Positions 33,998 to 43,015 of a stretch of 64,000 nt of DNA are shown here, one piece after another; the stretch's first letter is position 1; every line of letters starts with the position of its first letter. Source of the stretch: Salipiger pentaromativorans. GTDB taxonomy: Bacteria > Pseudomonadota > Alphaproteobacteria > Rhodobacterales > Rhodobacteraceae. The notes below the pieces were generated by a model. That model worked only from the letters and a program-made list of their open reading frames with translations. It was not told the origin of the DNA and made no database searches. A program made the translations under genes and the position numbers. The stretch covers positions 1 through 64,000 of the forward strand of contig NZ_JAMDHK010000010.1 in NCBI RefSeq assembly GCF_024721115.1, given 5' to 3'.

Positions 33998-34849
33998 AAG
34001 AACTCCCCTACGGAATTACGGATACATCCAAACACGCTAACCAAATTGGCTGGCATCTATGGCCTTAAGGGAACAGGTTTTCTTTCTCCGTGCAACGCCA
34101 TTCTAGGGTCAGGACGTCGGTAACGGGATCGCCCCAGTCGAGCCGTTCTGCGCAATCGAATTTGTCCGTCCGGGCGGAGAGAGCGGCTCTTCGATTTTTC
34201 CATGCCTGGATTTGAAACAGCCTTCTGTTGAGGCCCTTGGGGTATATGCTTCGGTCCGTGGCGTGGTCGGCGCGCCGGCAAAAGACACGCAGCCCCGGCC
34301 CGATGCCCGCGTTCTAAGAGCGCGTAAAAAAACCGGCGCAGTACCCAAATCGCGGCGGTCGCCGTTGCAAGAGAGCTCGCGGTTCTGATCTGGCGCATAT
34401 CGTTAATTTCCTCCCAAAGCTGGTCTCGCAACGCCCGGCGTCGGATCACGCTCAAAGATCCCAAGCCGATCACTCCCTTGCTCCCCGCTGATCACCTCAG
34501 TGGTGAGCTCAAACATGTGTCAGTTCCGAGTGGGAATTTCCGGGCTGACCGGGTCAGTTCTCTGCCGAAATCGACAGCCGGCGCAGCAAACCTGGTTGGT
34601 CCGCTCGACCGGCAGCCCGCCCAGCCTGCGCGCTGACCTCATGTCGAACACCCTTTGGCGGAGCGGCGTCTCAGTTTCTGCGCCCACTTTGGCATCAATT
34701 TCGACTAAAAGTAAAAATTAATCTACAAGTTGAGTAACTATTTCTCGACCTCGGTAACCGAATCGACACTTTGTAGAAATCGGGCCGCAAACAAAAACAG
34801 CGGCCAGGCGCCTCCGCCAAAGCACGGATCCTCACAGGGAGTACTTAAC
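33998..34849. other. 852-bp stretch with no supported gene
   Basis: More A/T-rich than its surroundings, especially 34690-34790. Open frames at 34057-34473 (minus) and 34500-34721 (plus) lack recognisable domains and good ribosome sites. A small inverted repeat TCACC-TCAGT-GGTGA lies at 34492-34506. It may be a decayed gene or a transferred segment joining the RTX gene and the amino-acid importer; the right end should hold the promoter of the gene at 34850. Confidence 0.45.
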
Positions 34850-35746
34850 GTGAAATACACTGAAGCCGCCGCCGCGCTCGGCCTTGCCGTCGCCCTCGCC
34901 GCCTCCCCGCTGTCTGCGCAAGCAATCGCCGACCTGACCAAGCAGACGCAGCTCTCGCCGAGCTTCGAGAAAGACGATGCGATCTTTGCCATGCTGCCTG
35001 CGGAGGTGCAGGAGAAGGGCAGCCTCGACGTGGCGCTCGCAAACGGCATCGCGCCGGTGAACTTCCCCGGCGACACCGCCGAGGACGTCCGCGGCCTGAC
35101 ACCCGATCTTGTCTCGGCCCTGGAGCAGATCATGGGTGTCGCATTCGACACCACGGTTTTCCCCAACACCGCCTCGCAGCTTCTGGCGCTGGATTCCGGT
35201 CAGATCGACCTGACCGTCTCCACCAATGCGGACAGTGCCGAGCGCGAGAAATCCTATACTTTTGTCGATTACATCCGGGCCGACAACTCCATCGTCGTTG
35301 CCAAGGGCAATCCGCTCGGAATCGAAAAGGCCCAGGATGTCTGCGGCATGACCTATGGCGAGGTGAAGGGGTCGTACTCGATCTTCTCGACCTTCGAGAC
35401 GGTCTGCGCCGATGCCGGCCTCGAAGTGCCGACCCTGTCCTCCTTCGACGATGCTCCCTCGATGATGCTGGCGCTGATCTCGCGCCGGATCGACGCCTAT
35501 GCCGGTTCGGACTTCAACACCGTCTACCAGAAATCCCAGGGCGTGCCGGTGGATGATGTGCCGCTGCCCGAGGCCGGTTTTTTCCTGCTCGGCATGACCG
35601 TGGCCAAGGACAACACCGCCATCGCCGAGGCCGTCGCGGCCGCGATGACCGTGATGGTCGAAAGCGGGTATTATCAGGAAGCGCTTGACCACTGGGGCAT
35701 CGGCTCCTCCGCGATCGAGCCCGGCATCAACCTCGTCACCAAGTAA
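34850..35746 (+). CDS. polar amino-acid ABC substrate-binding protein (family 3)
   Basis: 298 residues from GTG 34850, chosen because AGGGAG lies 8 nt upstream and the product starts with a signal peptide (MKYTEAAAALGLAVALAASP, cleavage near LSAQA). Family 3 pattern: LTPDLVSALEQIMGVAFDTT, TASQLLALDSGQIDLTVSTN, EREKSYTFVDYIRADNSIVV, KSQGVPVDDVPLP. It heads an operon that continues to 42174 with the matching permease and ATPase placed last. Ligand is an amino acid or derivative, unidentified. Confidence 0.88.
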   Translation: MKYTEAAAALGLAVALAASPLSAQAIADLTKQTQLSPSFEKDDAIFAMLPAEVQEKGSLDVALANGIAPVNFPGDTAEDVRGLTPDLVSALEQIMGVAFDTTVFPNTASQLLALDSGQIDLTVSTNADSAEREKSYTFVDYIRADNSIVVAKGNPLGIEKAQDVCGMTYGEVKGSYSIFSTFETVCADAGLEVPTLSSFDDAPSMMLALISRRIDAYAGSDFNTVYQKSQGVPVDDVPLPEAGFFLLGMTVAKDNTAIAEAVAAAMTVMVESGYYQEALDHWGIGSSAIEPGINLVTK

Positions 35747-35768
35747 ATCGTCCCTCCTCAAGATCCGG

Positions 35769-35793
35769 CCGGCGGCATCCTCAATGCCGCCGG
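35769..35793 (+). terminator. hairpin after binding-protein gene (attenuator candidate)
   Basis: A perfect 10-bp stem (CCGGCGGCAT pairing with ATGCCGCCGG) with a CCTCA loop between the binding-protein gene and the CoA-transferase gene. No T-run, so it may stabilise the upstream mRNA rather than terminate. Position matches the hairpins at 8521 and 46875. Confidence 0.5.
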
Positions 35794-35820
35794 GCTTCCA
35801 AGAAATGAAAGGCCTTTCCC

Positions 35821-36996
35821 TTGACCGATACACCGGCCGCCCCGCTCGACGGGATCACCGTCGTCGATTTCTCCCGCCTCATCGCCGGCCCTTGCGCGAC
35901 CGACCTGCTTGCCAGCCTGGGCGCGCGGGTCATCAAGGTCGAGGGGCACGAGGGCGATCCCATGCGCCTGACCCGCTCCAAGGAAGCCGGTGGCGGCCCG
36001 ACCGCGCCGACCTTTGCCGCCTTCAACGTCATGAAGGAGACCATCGCGCTGGATCTGAAGAACGCCGGGGATCTGGCCTTTGCCAAGCGCCTCTGCCGCG
36101 AGGCCGATGTGGTGGTCGAGGCCTTCCGCCCCGGCGTGATGGACCGCCTCGGGCTCGGCGCGGATGCGCTGCGGGCCGAGAATCCGGGCCTCGTTTATGC
36201 CGGGCTCTCGGCCTTCGGGGCGACCGGACCGGAGCAGGCCCGTGGCGGCGTGGACATCGTGTTGCAGGCGGAAACGGGTCTGATGTCGGTGACCGGCGAC
36301 GCCGGTCAGGAGCCCACCAAGGCCGGCGTGCCGATCATTGACGCGGCCTCCGGCGCCATGCTGACCGTCGGCATCCTCGCCGCGCTTGTCGGACGCGGCA
36401 AAACCGGCCAGGGCGATACCGTGCGGACCTCGATGCTTGATGTGGGGATCTTCCTGCAGGCCCAGCAATACGCCGAATTCCTCGCCTCCGGCATCGTGCC
36501 GCCCCGCGTCGGAAACAAGGCCGCCTATGCGGCGCCCGCCGATGTCTTTCCGGTCTCGGACGGTCAGATCGTGCTCTCGGCGCATATCGTGCCGCACTGG
36601 AAAAAGCTCTGCGCCATCCTCGGTCACGAGGAGTGGATCGAGGACCCCGCCTTCGTGACGGTCAAGGAGCGGGTCGAGAACCGCGAGACCCTGAACGCGC
36701 GGATTGCCGAGGTTCTGACCAGGAACAGCGCGGCCTTCTGGCTGGCGCAGTTCAATGCCGTCGGCATCACCGCCGGGCAGGTCAAGGACTACCGCGAAGT
36801 GATCGCGACACCGCAGGTCGACGCCAACGGCAGTGTGGTCGATGCGGTGAATGTCGATGGCTCGCCCTTGCGGATCATTCGCCCGCCGCTGCGGTTCGGC
36901 CATTTCGACGACCGCAGCCTGCCGCGCCGGGTGCGGGGCATTGACGAAAGCGGCGCCGAGCTGCGCAGCGAGTTCGCCGGGGAGCTGGCCCAATGA
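35821..36996 (+). CDS. family III CoA-transferase (CaiB/BaiF-like), TTG start
   Basis: 391 residues, starting at TTG 35821 (MTDTPAAPLDGITVVDFSRL after an AAGG-type site). Hallmarks: LASLGARVIKVEGHEGDPMR, FNVMKETIALDLKNAGDLAF, DVVVEAFRPGVMDRLGLGAD, and the catalytic aspartate D207 in TSMLDVGIFLQ. Family enzymes move CoA between acyl groups to activate carboxylic acids. It starts a six-gene block with hydratase, aminotransferase, thioesterase, regulator and RidA. The acid being activated is unknown; a product of the imported amino acid is inferred. Confidence 0.88.
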   Translation: MTDTPAAPLDGITVVDFSRLIAGPCATDLLASLGARVIKVEGHEGDPMRLTRSKEAGGGPTAPTFAAFNVMKETIALDLKNAGDLAFAKRLCREADVVVEAFRPGVMDRLGLGADALRAENPGLVYAGLSAFGATGPEQARGGVDIVLQAETGLMSVTGDAGQEPTKAGVPIIDAASGAMLTVGILAALVGRGKTGQGDTVRTSMLDVGIFLQAQQYAEFLASGIVPPRVGNKAAYAAPADVFPVSDGQIVLSAHIVPHWKKLCAILGHEEWIEDPAFVTVKERVENRETLNARIAEVLTRNSAAFWLAQFNAVGITAGQVKDYREVIATPQVDANGSVVDAVNVDGSPLRIIRPPLRFGHFDDRSLPRRVRGIDESGAELRSEFAGELAQ

Positions 36997-37760
36997 GCGC
37001 ATTGATCACCGAAATCCGCGACAATGTCGCCATTCTCACCAGCAACCGTCCCGAACGGCGCAACGCGATGTCGCTGGGTCTCATGCGTCTTCTGGACAGG
37101 GCGCTCGACGAGATGGCGGCGGACGAGGACGTGCGCGCGGTCATCCTGACGGGGGCGGGCGACAAGGCCTTTGGCGCGGGGCTCGACATCAAGGAAGCGG
37201 CGCTTCTGAGCGAAGAGGACCGCAGCGAGCAGCACGCGCTTTATGAAGGCACGCAGCGAAAGCTGGCCGCCTATCCCAAACCGCTGATCGCCGCGATCGA
37301 GGGGGTGGCCGCCGGTGGCTCGCTACAGCTCGCGCTGCATTGCGATCTCGTCGTGGTGGCCGAAGGCGCCCGGATCGGCATGCCGGAACTCTCCGCCGGG
37401 CGCCCCTGCATCATGGGTTCTTTCCTGCTGACCCGCAGCCTCGGTCCCTCGGTCGCGGCGCGGCTGGTTCTGGGACAGGACTGGATCGGTACCGCCGATG
37501 CGGCCGCCTGCGGGCTTGCGACCCGTGTCGTACCGCAGGGAGAAGCGCTCGAATGCGCCCTTGGCTACGGCGCAAAACTGGCGGCGACCGCTCCCAAGGC
37601 GCTGACGGCCACTCTCGGCTGGATGCGCGAGCTGCGCAACGGCGGGGCGGCAAGCCTTGCCGGAACCGTTGCCTATGCCGACCGTGTCCTACCGGAACTG
37701 GCCGCCAGCGACGAAGCCATGGCGGCCAGCGCAAGCTTCGCGGGGACCGGCAATGCGTGA
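36993..37760 (+). CDS. enoyl-CoA hydratase/isomerase family protein
   Basis: 255 residues. Crotonase fold with oxyanion-hole segments GAGDKAFGAGLDIKEAA (about 48-65) and AIEGVAAGGSLQLALHCDLV, and RIGMPELSAGRPCIMGSFLL in the active-site region, where the second canonical Glu is not in its usual context. It may hydrate, isomerise or cleave an acyl-CoA. Overlaps the CoA-transferase stop as ATGA and the aminotransferase start by 8 bp, so all three are co-translated. Reaction assignment within the crotonase family is open. Confidence 0.85.
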   Translation: MSALITEIRDNVAILTSNRPERRNAMSLGLMRLLDRALDEMAADEDVRAVILTGAGDKAFGAGLDIKEAALLSEEDRSEQHALYEGTQRKLAAYPKPLIAAIEGVAAGGSLQLALHCDLVVVAEGARIGMPELSAGRPCIMGSFLLTRSLGPSVAARLVLGQDWIGTADAAACGLATRVVPQGEALECALGYGAKLAATAPKALTATLGWMRELRNGGAASLAGTVAYADRVLPELAASDEAMAASASFAGTGNA

Positions 37761-38871
37761 CCTGTCCGATATTCGCGCCGACCTGCCCGCGCTTGCCAGG
37801 CTCGGCTATCTCAATACCGGCACCGCCGGGCCGATGCCCGCCGTCGCCGCCGACGCCATGCGCCGGGCGATTGCCGAGGACGCGGAACGCGGCCGCATTT
37901 CCGGCAAGCGGTTCGTGAAGATCGACGAGATGATGGAGCGCTGCCGCGTGGGGATGGCGGGGATCGTCGGCGCGCAGCCCGAGCAGATTGCCCTGACCTC
38001 CGGCACCGTGGACGGGCTCTCGATCGTCCTCGACCGGCTGACCCTGCCGCCGGGCGCCCGCCTGTTGACCAGCGACATGGAACATCCGGCGGCGCTCGGC
38101 CTGCTCAGGTCCTTTGCCGCCCGCCGGGGCCTGGTGGTCGAGGGTCTCGCGCTCGAAGGCACCGACGATGCCGAAGCCGCCGCGCGCGTCGCCGCCGCGC
38201 TGAAAACGCCCGCCGCGCTGCTGATGCTGTCGCATGTGGGCTATGCGAACGGTCGTGTCCTGCCTTTGCCGCAGATCGCGGCAGCGGCCCGAGCCGCCAA
38301 TGTGCCGCTCTTGGTGGATGGCGCGCAAGCTGCGGGCGCCATCGCCCTCGATCTTGTCGCACTGGGCGTCGATTTCTATGCCTGGCCGGGCCAGAAATGG
38401 CTGATGGGCCCGGAAGGGGCCGGGGCGCTCTATATCGCGCCTGACGCATTGTCGCTGCTCGGGGGGGCCTCGTCCCCGCCCGAAACCGCGAAGGACGTTC
38501 AGCGCGGCACGCTGCCCAAACCGGTCTGGGCCGGTATGGAGGCCGCGCTCGACTGGCGCGCCGCGCAGGGCAGCGAAGCCGAACTCACCGCCGCCACGGC
38601 CGAAGCGGCAGAGGCCATGCGCAGCGCCCTCGCCCAAGTGCCGGGTGTGGAGCTGGCCGAGGCGCCCCGGATGGCGGGGCTTGTCTGTTTCGCAATGGCC
38701 GGCCAGGAGGCGGGCGCCGTGCTGATGGCGCTTGGCAAGACCCGGCTGGCCGGACGGGACGTTCCGGGCCCTGCGCCCGTGCGCCTCTCCTGCGGTTTCT
38801 TCACCTCGCCGGACGAGATCGCCGCCACGGCCGGCACGCTCGCCACCCTGACCACGGATGCCGTCGCATGA
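37753..38871 (+). CDS. class V aminotransferase (cysteine-desulfurase/epimerase-like)
   Basis: 372 residues from ATG 37753. Fold-type I pattern: YLNTGTAGPMPAVAADAM, EQIALTSGTVDGLSIVLDRL, LLVDGAQAAGAIALDLVALG and the PLP lysine K215 in DFYAWPGQKWLMGPEGAGAL. It resembles isopenicillin-N-epimerase-like and SufS-like proteins. No conserved active-site Cys loop of true cysteine desulfurases was seen, so sulfur transfer is not supported. Possibly an epimerase, lyase or transaminase acting on the imported amino acid. The following RidA is consistent with an enamine or imine intermediate. Confidence 0.82.
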   Translation: MRDLSDIRADLPALARLGYLNTGTAGPMPAVAADAMRRAIAEDAERGRISGKRFVKIDEMMERCRVGMAGIVGAQPEQIALTSGTVDGLSIVLDRLTLPPGARLLTSDMEHPAALGLLRSFAARRGLVVEGLALEGTDDAEAAARVAAALKTPAALLMLSHVGYANGRVLPLPQIAAAARAANVPLLVDGAQAAGAIALDLVALGVDFYAWPGQKWLMGPEGAGALYIAPDALSLLGGASSPPETAKDVQRGTLPKPVWAGMEAALDWRAAQGSEAELTAATAEAAEAMRSALAQVPGVELAEAPRMAGLVCFAMAGQEAGAVLMALGKTRLAGRDVPGPAPVRLSCGFFTSPDEIAATAGTLATLTTDAVA

Positions 38872-39263
38872 CCCCCAAACCCGATTTCACCCCCCTCGCC
38901 GAGACCATGGGCATCGAGACCGTGTCCGAAGGGATCGACACCTATGTCTGCCGCATGCCGGTGGCACCGAACCGGCAGCCCTTCGGGCTGCTCGCCGGGG
39001 GCGCCTCGGCCATGCTTGCCGAAAGCACCGCCTCGCGCGCGGCGGTGCTGCACGCGGCCCAATTCGGCAAGATCGCCGTGGGCGTGGAGCTCAACGCCAG
39101 CCACCACAGCTCGGCCCGCGAGGGCTGGGTGGTGGCGACGGCGCGGGCCGCGCATCTTGGCAAGACCAGCGCCTCCTACGAGGTGGTCATCGAGACCGAG
39201 AGCGGTAGACGCCTCTGCACCGCCCGCGCATTATGCCTCCTGATCGAGCGTCCAGCACGATGA
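38868..39263 (+). CDS. PaaI-type hotdog-fold thioesterase
   Basis: 131 residues. Hotdog pattern PFGLLAGGASAMLAESTASR (catalytic region), GVELNASHHSSAREGWVVAT and SYEVVIETESGRRLCTARAL. Such enzymes hydrolyse aryl- or acyl-CoA thioesters and protect the CoA pool. ATGA overlap with the aminotransferase gene. Here it probably releases the end product or rescues a stalled CoA ester of the operon's pathway. Confidence 0.85.
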   Translation: MTPKPDFTPLAETMGIETVSEGIDTYVCRMPVAPNRQPFGLLAGGASAMLAESTASRAAVLHAAQFGKIAVGVELNASHHSSAREGWVVATARAAHLGKTSASYEVVIETESGRRLCTARALCLLIERPAR

Positions 39264-39292
39264 CGCTGCCCTTTCCGACCGGGAGAAACCGC

Positions 39293-40021
39293 ATGTCCAC
39301 CGACGTCAAAGCCGTTCCGCTGCAAGAGCTTCACCCCAATCTCGCCCAGGCGGCTGGCATGGTTGCGGGGCTGGCGGCGACCTTTGGCCCCCGGTCGGAG
39401 GTGGTGGTGCATGACCTGTCCCGCGTGCCCAACTCCATCGTCGCGATCGCCGGGGGGCTGACCGGCCGCAAAGCCGGCGGGCCGACGACGAATTTCCTGC
39501 TCGGCAAAATCCGGGCTCAGGATTTCAACGACAGCCTGAACTACATGTCCACCACGCCCGAGGGACGCACCCTGCGGTCCTCGACGCTCTTCATCCGTGA
39601 CGCGGAGGAGGTGCTCGGCTGTCTTTGCGTGAATGTCGATGTCACCGAGTGGAAACATGTCAGCGCCTTCGCCGAATGGAACCTGTCGGGCACCCACGCC
39701 CGTGCCGCCGACCTGCCCTCGCTGGGCATGAGCGAGGGGGAAAGCCGCGAGAGCTATCCCGTGGACGTGGACAGCCTGAGGCGCGAGCTGCTTTCGCGCG
39801 CGATCGAGGACATCGGCATCGCACCAGACGTGATGCATCGCACGCACAAGATCGCCATCGTCGAGCGTCTCGAGAACGAGGGGTTCTTCATGCTGCGGGA
39901 ATCCGTGCCGCAACTGGCCACCGCGCTCTCGGTCACCCGTCACTCCATCTACAACTACCTGAGTGAAGTGCGCGGCAATGCAGACGCCGCCGCGCCATCC
40001 TCTCCCAAGGATCCGAAATGA
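39293..40021 (+). CDS. YheO/DauR-like regulator (PAS-like + HTH)
   Basis: 242 residues from ATG 39293 (GGGAGA upstream; an in-frame ATG at 39260 is an alternative). The N-terminal YheO-like PAS domain is visible (AATFGPRSEVVVHDLSRVPN, SIVAIAGGLTGRKAGG, DVTEWKHVSAFAEWNL) and the C-terminal HTH carries HKIAIVERLENEGFFMLRES then ALSVTRHSIYNYLSEV. The best-known relative is DauR of D-arginine use, and such regulators normally control neighbouring amino-acid catabolism. Encoded inside the operon, overlapping the RidA gene as ATGA. Effector unknown. Confidence 0.85.
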   Translation: MSTDVKAVPLQELHPNLAQAAGMVAGLAATFGPRSEVVVHDLSRVPNSIVAIAGGLTGRKAGGPTTNFLLGKIRAQDFNDSLNYMSTTPEGRTLRSSTLFIRDAEEVLGCLCVNVDVTEWKHVSAFAEWNLSGTHARAADLPSLGMSEGESRESYPVDVDSLRRELLSRAIEDIGIAPDVMHRTHKIAIVERLENEGFFMLRESVPQLATALSVTRHSIYNYLSEVRGNADAAAPSSPKDPK

Positions 40022-40407
40022 CACTCGCTCTTATCGAAAGCCCCGAAGCGCCCGCCGCCATCGGTCCCTATTCCCATGCCGTCGGTTTTGGGGATCTGGT
40101 CTTCGTGTCCGGCCAGCTCCCGATTGATCCCGCAACCGGGGCCCTGACGGGCGATGACCCTGCCGGGGAACTGCGGCAGTCGCTCGCCAACGCCCGCGCC
40201 GTGCTTGCCACCGCCGGGGCCACGCTGGACGACGTGATCAAGACCACCGTCTTCGTCACCGACATGGGGGCCTTTGCCGAGATCAATGCCGCCTATGCCG
40301 AGATCTTCGGCGGCCATGCGCCGGCCCGTTCCGTGGTGGAAGTTTCCGCGCTGCCCAAGGGGGCCCGCGTCGAGATCGAAATGATCGCACGGAGGGGCGC
40401 CGCATGA
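40018..40407 (+). CDS. RidA-family enamine/imine deaminase
   Basis: 129 residues with strong RidA signatures: APAAIGPYSHAVGFGDLVFV, SGQLPIDPATGALTGDDPAG, and PARSVVEVSALPKGARVEIE with the active-site Arg and the terminal [11 protein letters not shown]. Closer to archetypal RidA than the protein at 17641. Hydrolyses enamines and imines from PLP enzymes, here presumably the class V aminotransferase three genes upstream. Overlaps both neighbours as ATGA. Confidence 0.92.
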   Translation: MTLALIESPEAPAAIGPYSHAVGFGDLVFVSGQLPIDPATGALTGDDPAGELRQSLANARAVLATAGATLDDVIKTTVFVTDMGAFAEINAAYAEIFGGHAPARSVVEVSALPKGARVEIEMIARRGAA

Positions 40408-41375
40408 GCGACAGCAACGGACATGGCCCCCAGGGCGGCCCGCTCACCGGCCCGCTGAAGCCCCGCCGTCATCCCGTCCGCGCCGTGATCGGCATCGTCG
40501 TGATTGCCCTGATCGCCGATCTGCTGTGGAAGGTCGCCAACAATCCCGGCTTCCAGTGGGACGTGGTCGGGCAGTACTTCACCTCCCGCACGATCCTGCT
40601 GGGGCTCTGGGCCACGATCTGGCTGACGCTTCTGACGATTGTCCTGGGCTTTGTCCTGGGAACGCTTCTGGCCGTGGCGCGCCTGTCGCAGAATCCCGTA
40701 CTGCAAGCCGCCAGCTTCCTTTATGTCTGGTTCTTCCGCTCGGTGCCGCTGCTGGTGCTGATCCTCTTCACCTTCAACATCGCCTACCTGCTGCCCGAGA
40801 TCCGTTTCGGCCTGCCGCTCCTGCCGCCATTCTGGACGGCGGATACGAACGACCTGATCACGCCCATCGGCGCCGCGATCCTCGCCCTGACCCTGCACGA
40901 AAGCGCCTACGCGGCAGAGATCGTGCGTGGCGGAATCCTCTCGGTGGATCAGGGCCAGTTCGAGGCCGCGTCGGCGCTTGGCATCAACCGTCGCCGGCAA
41001 ATGACCCGCATCGTCATTCCGCAGGCCATGCGCGCGATCCTGCCGGCCTTCGGCAATCAGCTGATCGGTCTGCTCAAGGGCACCTCGATGGTCAGCGTCA
41101 TTGCCGTGGGCGACCTGCTCTACTCGGCCCAGGCGGTCTACAACCGGACCTTTCAGGTGGTTCCGCTGCTTGTCGTGGCAACGCTCTGGTACGTGGCCGT
41201 GACCACGGTGCTCGCCGTCGTGCAGTACCATGTCGAACGGCATTTCGCGCGCGGGGCGCTGCGCAACGCCACCCCCGGCGTCATGACACGCATGACCGGT
41301 GCATGGCGCGCGATCTTCCCGGCCTCCGCCACGAAACCGGCCCCGATTGACGCTGAAACCGACCCGGAGACCTGA
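40404..41375 (+). CDS. amino-acid ABC permease (HisM/GltK-like)
   Basis: 323 residues. A cytoplasmic N-terminal Pro/Arg-rich tail ([20 protein letters not shown] opens the first helix), five to six transmembrane segments, [20 protein letters not shown] and the EAA loop [20 protein letters not shown]. The C-terminal tail after [12 protein letters not shown] is soluble. One permease gene only, so the channel is probably a homodimer. Belongs with the binding protein at 34850 and the ATPase downstream. Confidence 0.9.
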   Translation: MSDSNGHGPQGGPLTGPLKPRRHPVRAVIGIVVIALIADLLWKVANNPGFQWDVVGQYFTSRTILLGLWATIWLTLLTIVLGFVLGTLLAVARLSQNPVLQAASFLYVWFFRSVPLLVLILFTFNIAYLLPEIRFGLPLLPPFWTADTNDLITPIGAAILALTLHESAYAAEIVRGGILSVDQGQFEAASALGINRRRQMTRIVIPQAMRAILPAFGNQLIGLLKGTSMVSVIAVGDLLYSAQAVYNRTFQVVPLLVVATLWYVAVTTVLAVVQYHVERHFARGALRNATPGVMTRMTGAWRAIFPASATKPAPIDAETDPET

Positions 41376-41376
41376 G

Positions 41377-42174
41377 ATGCTGGACGCGACACAGACCGAC
41401 AGCGACCCCATCGTCCGCATTCGCGGCCTGCGCAAGAGTTTCGGCACCCATGAGGTTCTGAAGGGGCTCGATCTCGACATTCATCGCGGCGAAGTCGTCG
41501 CGCTCATCGGCCCTTCGGGCTCGGGCAAGAGCACCTTCCTGCGCTGTATCAACCGGCTGGAAGTGATCCAGGAAGGCCGCGTCGAGGTGGACGGTCAGCT
41601 GATCGGCTATCAGGAGCGGCAGACCCGCCGCGGCCCCGAATTGCGCGAGCTGCCCCAAAGCCATATCGACCGGCAGCGCGCCGACATCGGCATGGTGTTC
41701 CAGAGCTTCAACCTCTTCCCGCACATGACCGTGCTGGAGAACATCACCGAGGCGCCCGTCTCGGTGCGTGGCCAGCGCCGTGCCGACGCCGAGGCAACCG
41801 CGCGCCAGCTTCTCGCCCGCGTCGGTCTCGCGGACCGGGCCGGAGCCTACCCCAAGGCGCTTTCCGGTGGCCAGCAGCAGCGCGTTGCCATTGCCCGCGC
41901 CCTTGCCATGAAGCCCAAGCTGATGCTTTTCGACGAGCCGACCTCGGCGCTCGACCCGGAACTGGTGGGAGAGGTCCTTGCCGTCATGGCCGACCTCGCA
42001 CGCCAGGGCATGACGATGATCGTGGTGACCCACGAATGGGGGTTTGCGCGCGAACTCGCGGACCGGGTCGTCTTTTTCGAAGGCGGCCACATCGTCGAAC
42101 AGGGGCCGCCGTCGGAGCTTTTCACCGCACCGAAAACCGAACGGATGCGGGAGTTTCTTGCAAAAGTGCTCTAG
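41377..42174 (+). CDS. amino-acid ABC ATPase (HisP/GlnQ-like)
   Basis: 265 residues from ATG 41377, one base after the permease stop. Walker [15 protein letters not shown]-loop [20 protein letters not shown], signature [20 protein letters not shown], Walker [21 protein letters not shown] and switch [12 protein letters not shown] are complete. A longer insertion than in HisP follows the D-box region ([20 protein letters not shown]). Last gene of the operon; a hairpin terminator follows. Confidence 0.92.
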   Translation: MLDATQTDSDPIVRIRGLRKSFGTHEVLKGLDLDIHRGEVVALIGPSGSGKSTFLRCINRLEVIQEGRVEVDGQLIGYQERQTRRGPELRELPQSHIDRQRADIGMVFQSFNLFPHMTVLENITEAPVSVRGQRRADAEATARQLLARVGLADRAGAYPKALSGGQQQRVAIARALAMKPKLMLFDEPTSALDPELVGEVLAVMADLARQGMTMIVVTHEWGFARELADRVVFFEGGHIVEQGPPSELFTAPKTERMREFLAKVL

Positions 42175-42205
42175 AAACCGCAGCGCGCCGGGGGCATGCG
42201 AAGAC

Positions 42206-42234
42206 AAAGGGCCGCACAACGGTCCGGGCCCTTT
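42206..42234. terminator. bidirectional terminator between convergent operons
   Basis: AAAGGGCC pairs with GGCCCTTT around a 13-nt loop, between the ABC ATPase gene (plus) and the glycerophosphodiesterase gene (minus). T-rich ends on both strands (TTTCGT on plus, TTTGTCTT on minus) fit a shared terminator. Confidence 0.55.
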
Positions 42235-42251
42235 CGTCCGGTCGCGGCCTG

Positions 42252-42992
42252 TCAAACAGCCATCGCGTCGCGCAATTGCAGCGCGAGATCGGGGCGGTCG
42301 GTCGTCAGGTGCCCGACGCCGCGCGCCAGCCAGCTCTGCATCAGCACCGGATCGTTGACCGTCCAGGCACAAAGCCGCCCGGCGGGCCAGAGCCCTGTCG
42401 CGATGTCAAACACATCGGACAGGAAATCGTGGCGAAGCGCGATGATGTCCGCCAGATCGCCGACACTGGCAATGAACGCCTCAAGCCCGCCCTGCGCGGC
42501 GATCAGCGCCGCATCGGACGAAACCAGCAGCGGGATCTCGGGGGCGAGCGCCCTGCACGCGCGCAGGACGTCGAGATCGAAGGAGGTCAGATGCGCCCTG
42601 CCCGCCACACCGTGCGCCTTCAGCCGGTCGATCACCCGTGACGCGATGCCGGGATAGGCCACGCCCCGCGCATCAAGCTTGATTTCCACATGCAGAGCGA
42701 TCCCGGCGGGGGCCAGAACCGCCAGCACTTCGTCCAGCGTCGGGATCGTCTCGTCGCTGTGCTTCAGCCGGGTGACGGCGCGGTCGCCCGGCGCCAGCTT
42801 GCGCAGCTCGCCCCGGCCCTCGGTGGTGCGTTCCAGCGTCGGGTCGTGGATCACCACAAGCTCGCCCGCGTCGGTCAGATGAACGTCGAACTCGATCGCG
42901 TCGCAGCCGAGCTCCGCCGCCCCGCGAAAGCCGGTCAGCGAATTTTCGGGCCAGATGTCGCGCGCGCCGCGATGGCCGATGATGGCGGTCAT
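42252..42992 (-). CDS. glycerophosphodiester phosphodiesterase (GDPD family)
   Basis: 246 residues from ATG 42992 (GAAGGGAG about 7 nt upstream). GDPD catalytic block: GHRGARDIWPENSLTGFRGA, AIEFDVHLTDAGELVVIHDP (Glu/Asp metal ligands and catalytic His), and later ALHVEIKLDAR and AWTVNDPVLMQSWLARGVGH. No signal peptide, so cytosolic. It cleaves glycerophosphodiesters to glycerol-3-phosphate and an alcohol. It is the last gene of a peptide-type ABC operon, an arrangement like ugpQ after ugpBAEC, suggesting the importer brings in a glycerophosphodiester (inferred). Confidence 0.9.
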   Translation of the reverse strand: MTAIIGHRGARDIWPENSLTGFRGAAELGCDAIEFDVHLTDAGELVVIHDPTLERTTEGRGELRKLAPGDRAVTRLKHSDETIPTLDEVLAVLAPAGIALHVEIKLDARGVAYPGIASRVIDRLKAHGVAGRAHLTSFDLDVLRACRALAPEIPLLVSSDAALIAAQGGLEAFIASVGDLADIIALRHDFLSDVFDIATGLWPAGRLCAWTVNDPVLMQSWLARGVGHLTTDRPDLALQLRDAMAV

Positions 42993-43015
42993 GGTGTGTC
43001 TCCCTTCAAACACGC

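Noticed and set aside
34057-34473. 138-codon minus-strand frame in the gene-free gap
   Set aside because: No recognisable domain, atypical composition and no ribosome site. Not supported as a gene, though a decayed gene cannot be excluded.
37753-38871. Cysteine desulfurase (SufS/IscS) identity for the class V aminotransferase
   Set aside because: PLP lysine is present, but no convincing conserved active-site Cys loop and no Fe-S cluster genes nearby.
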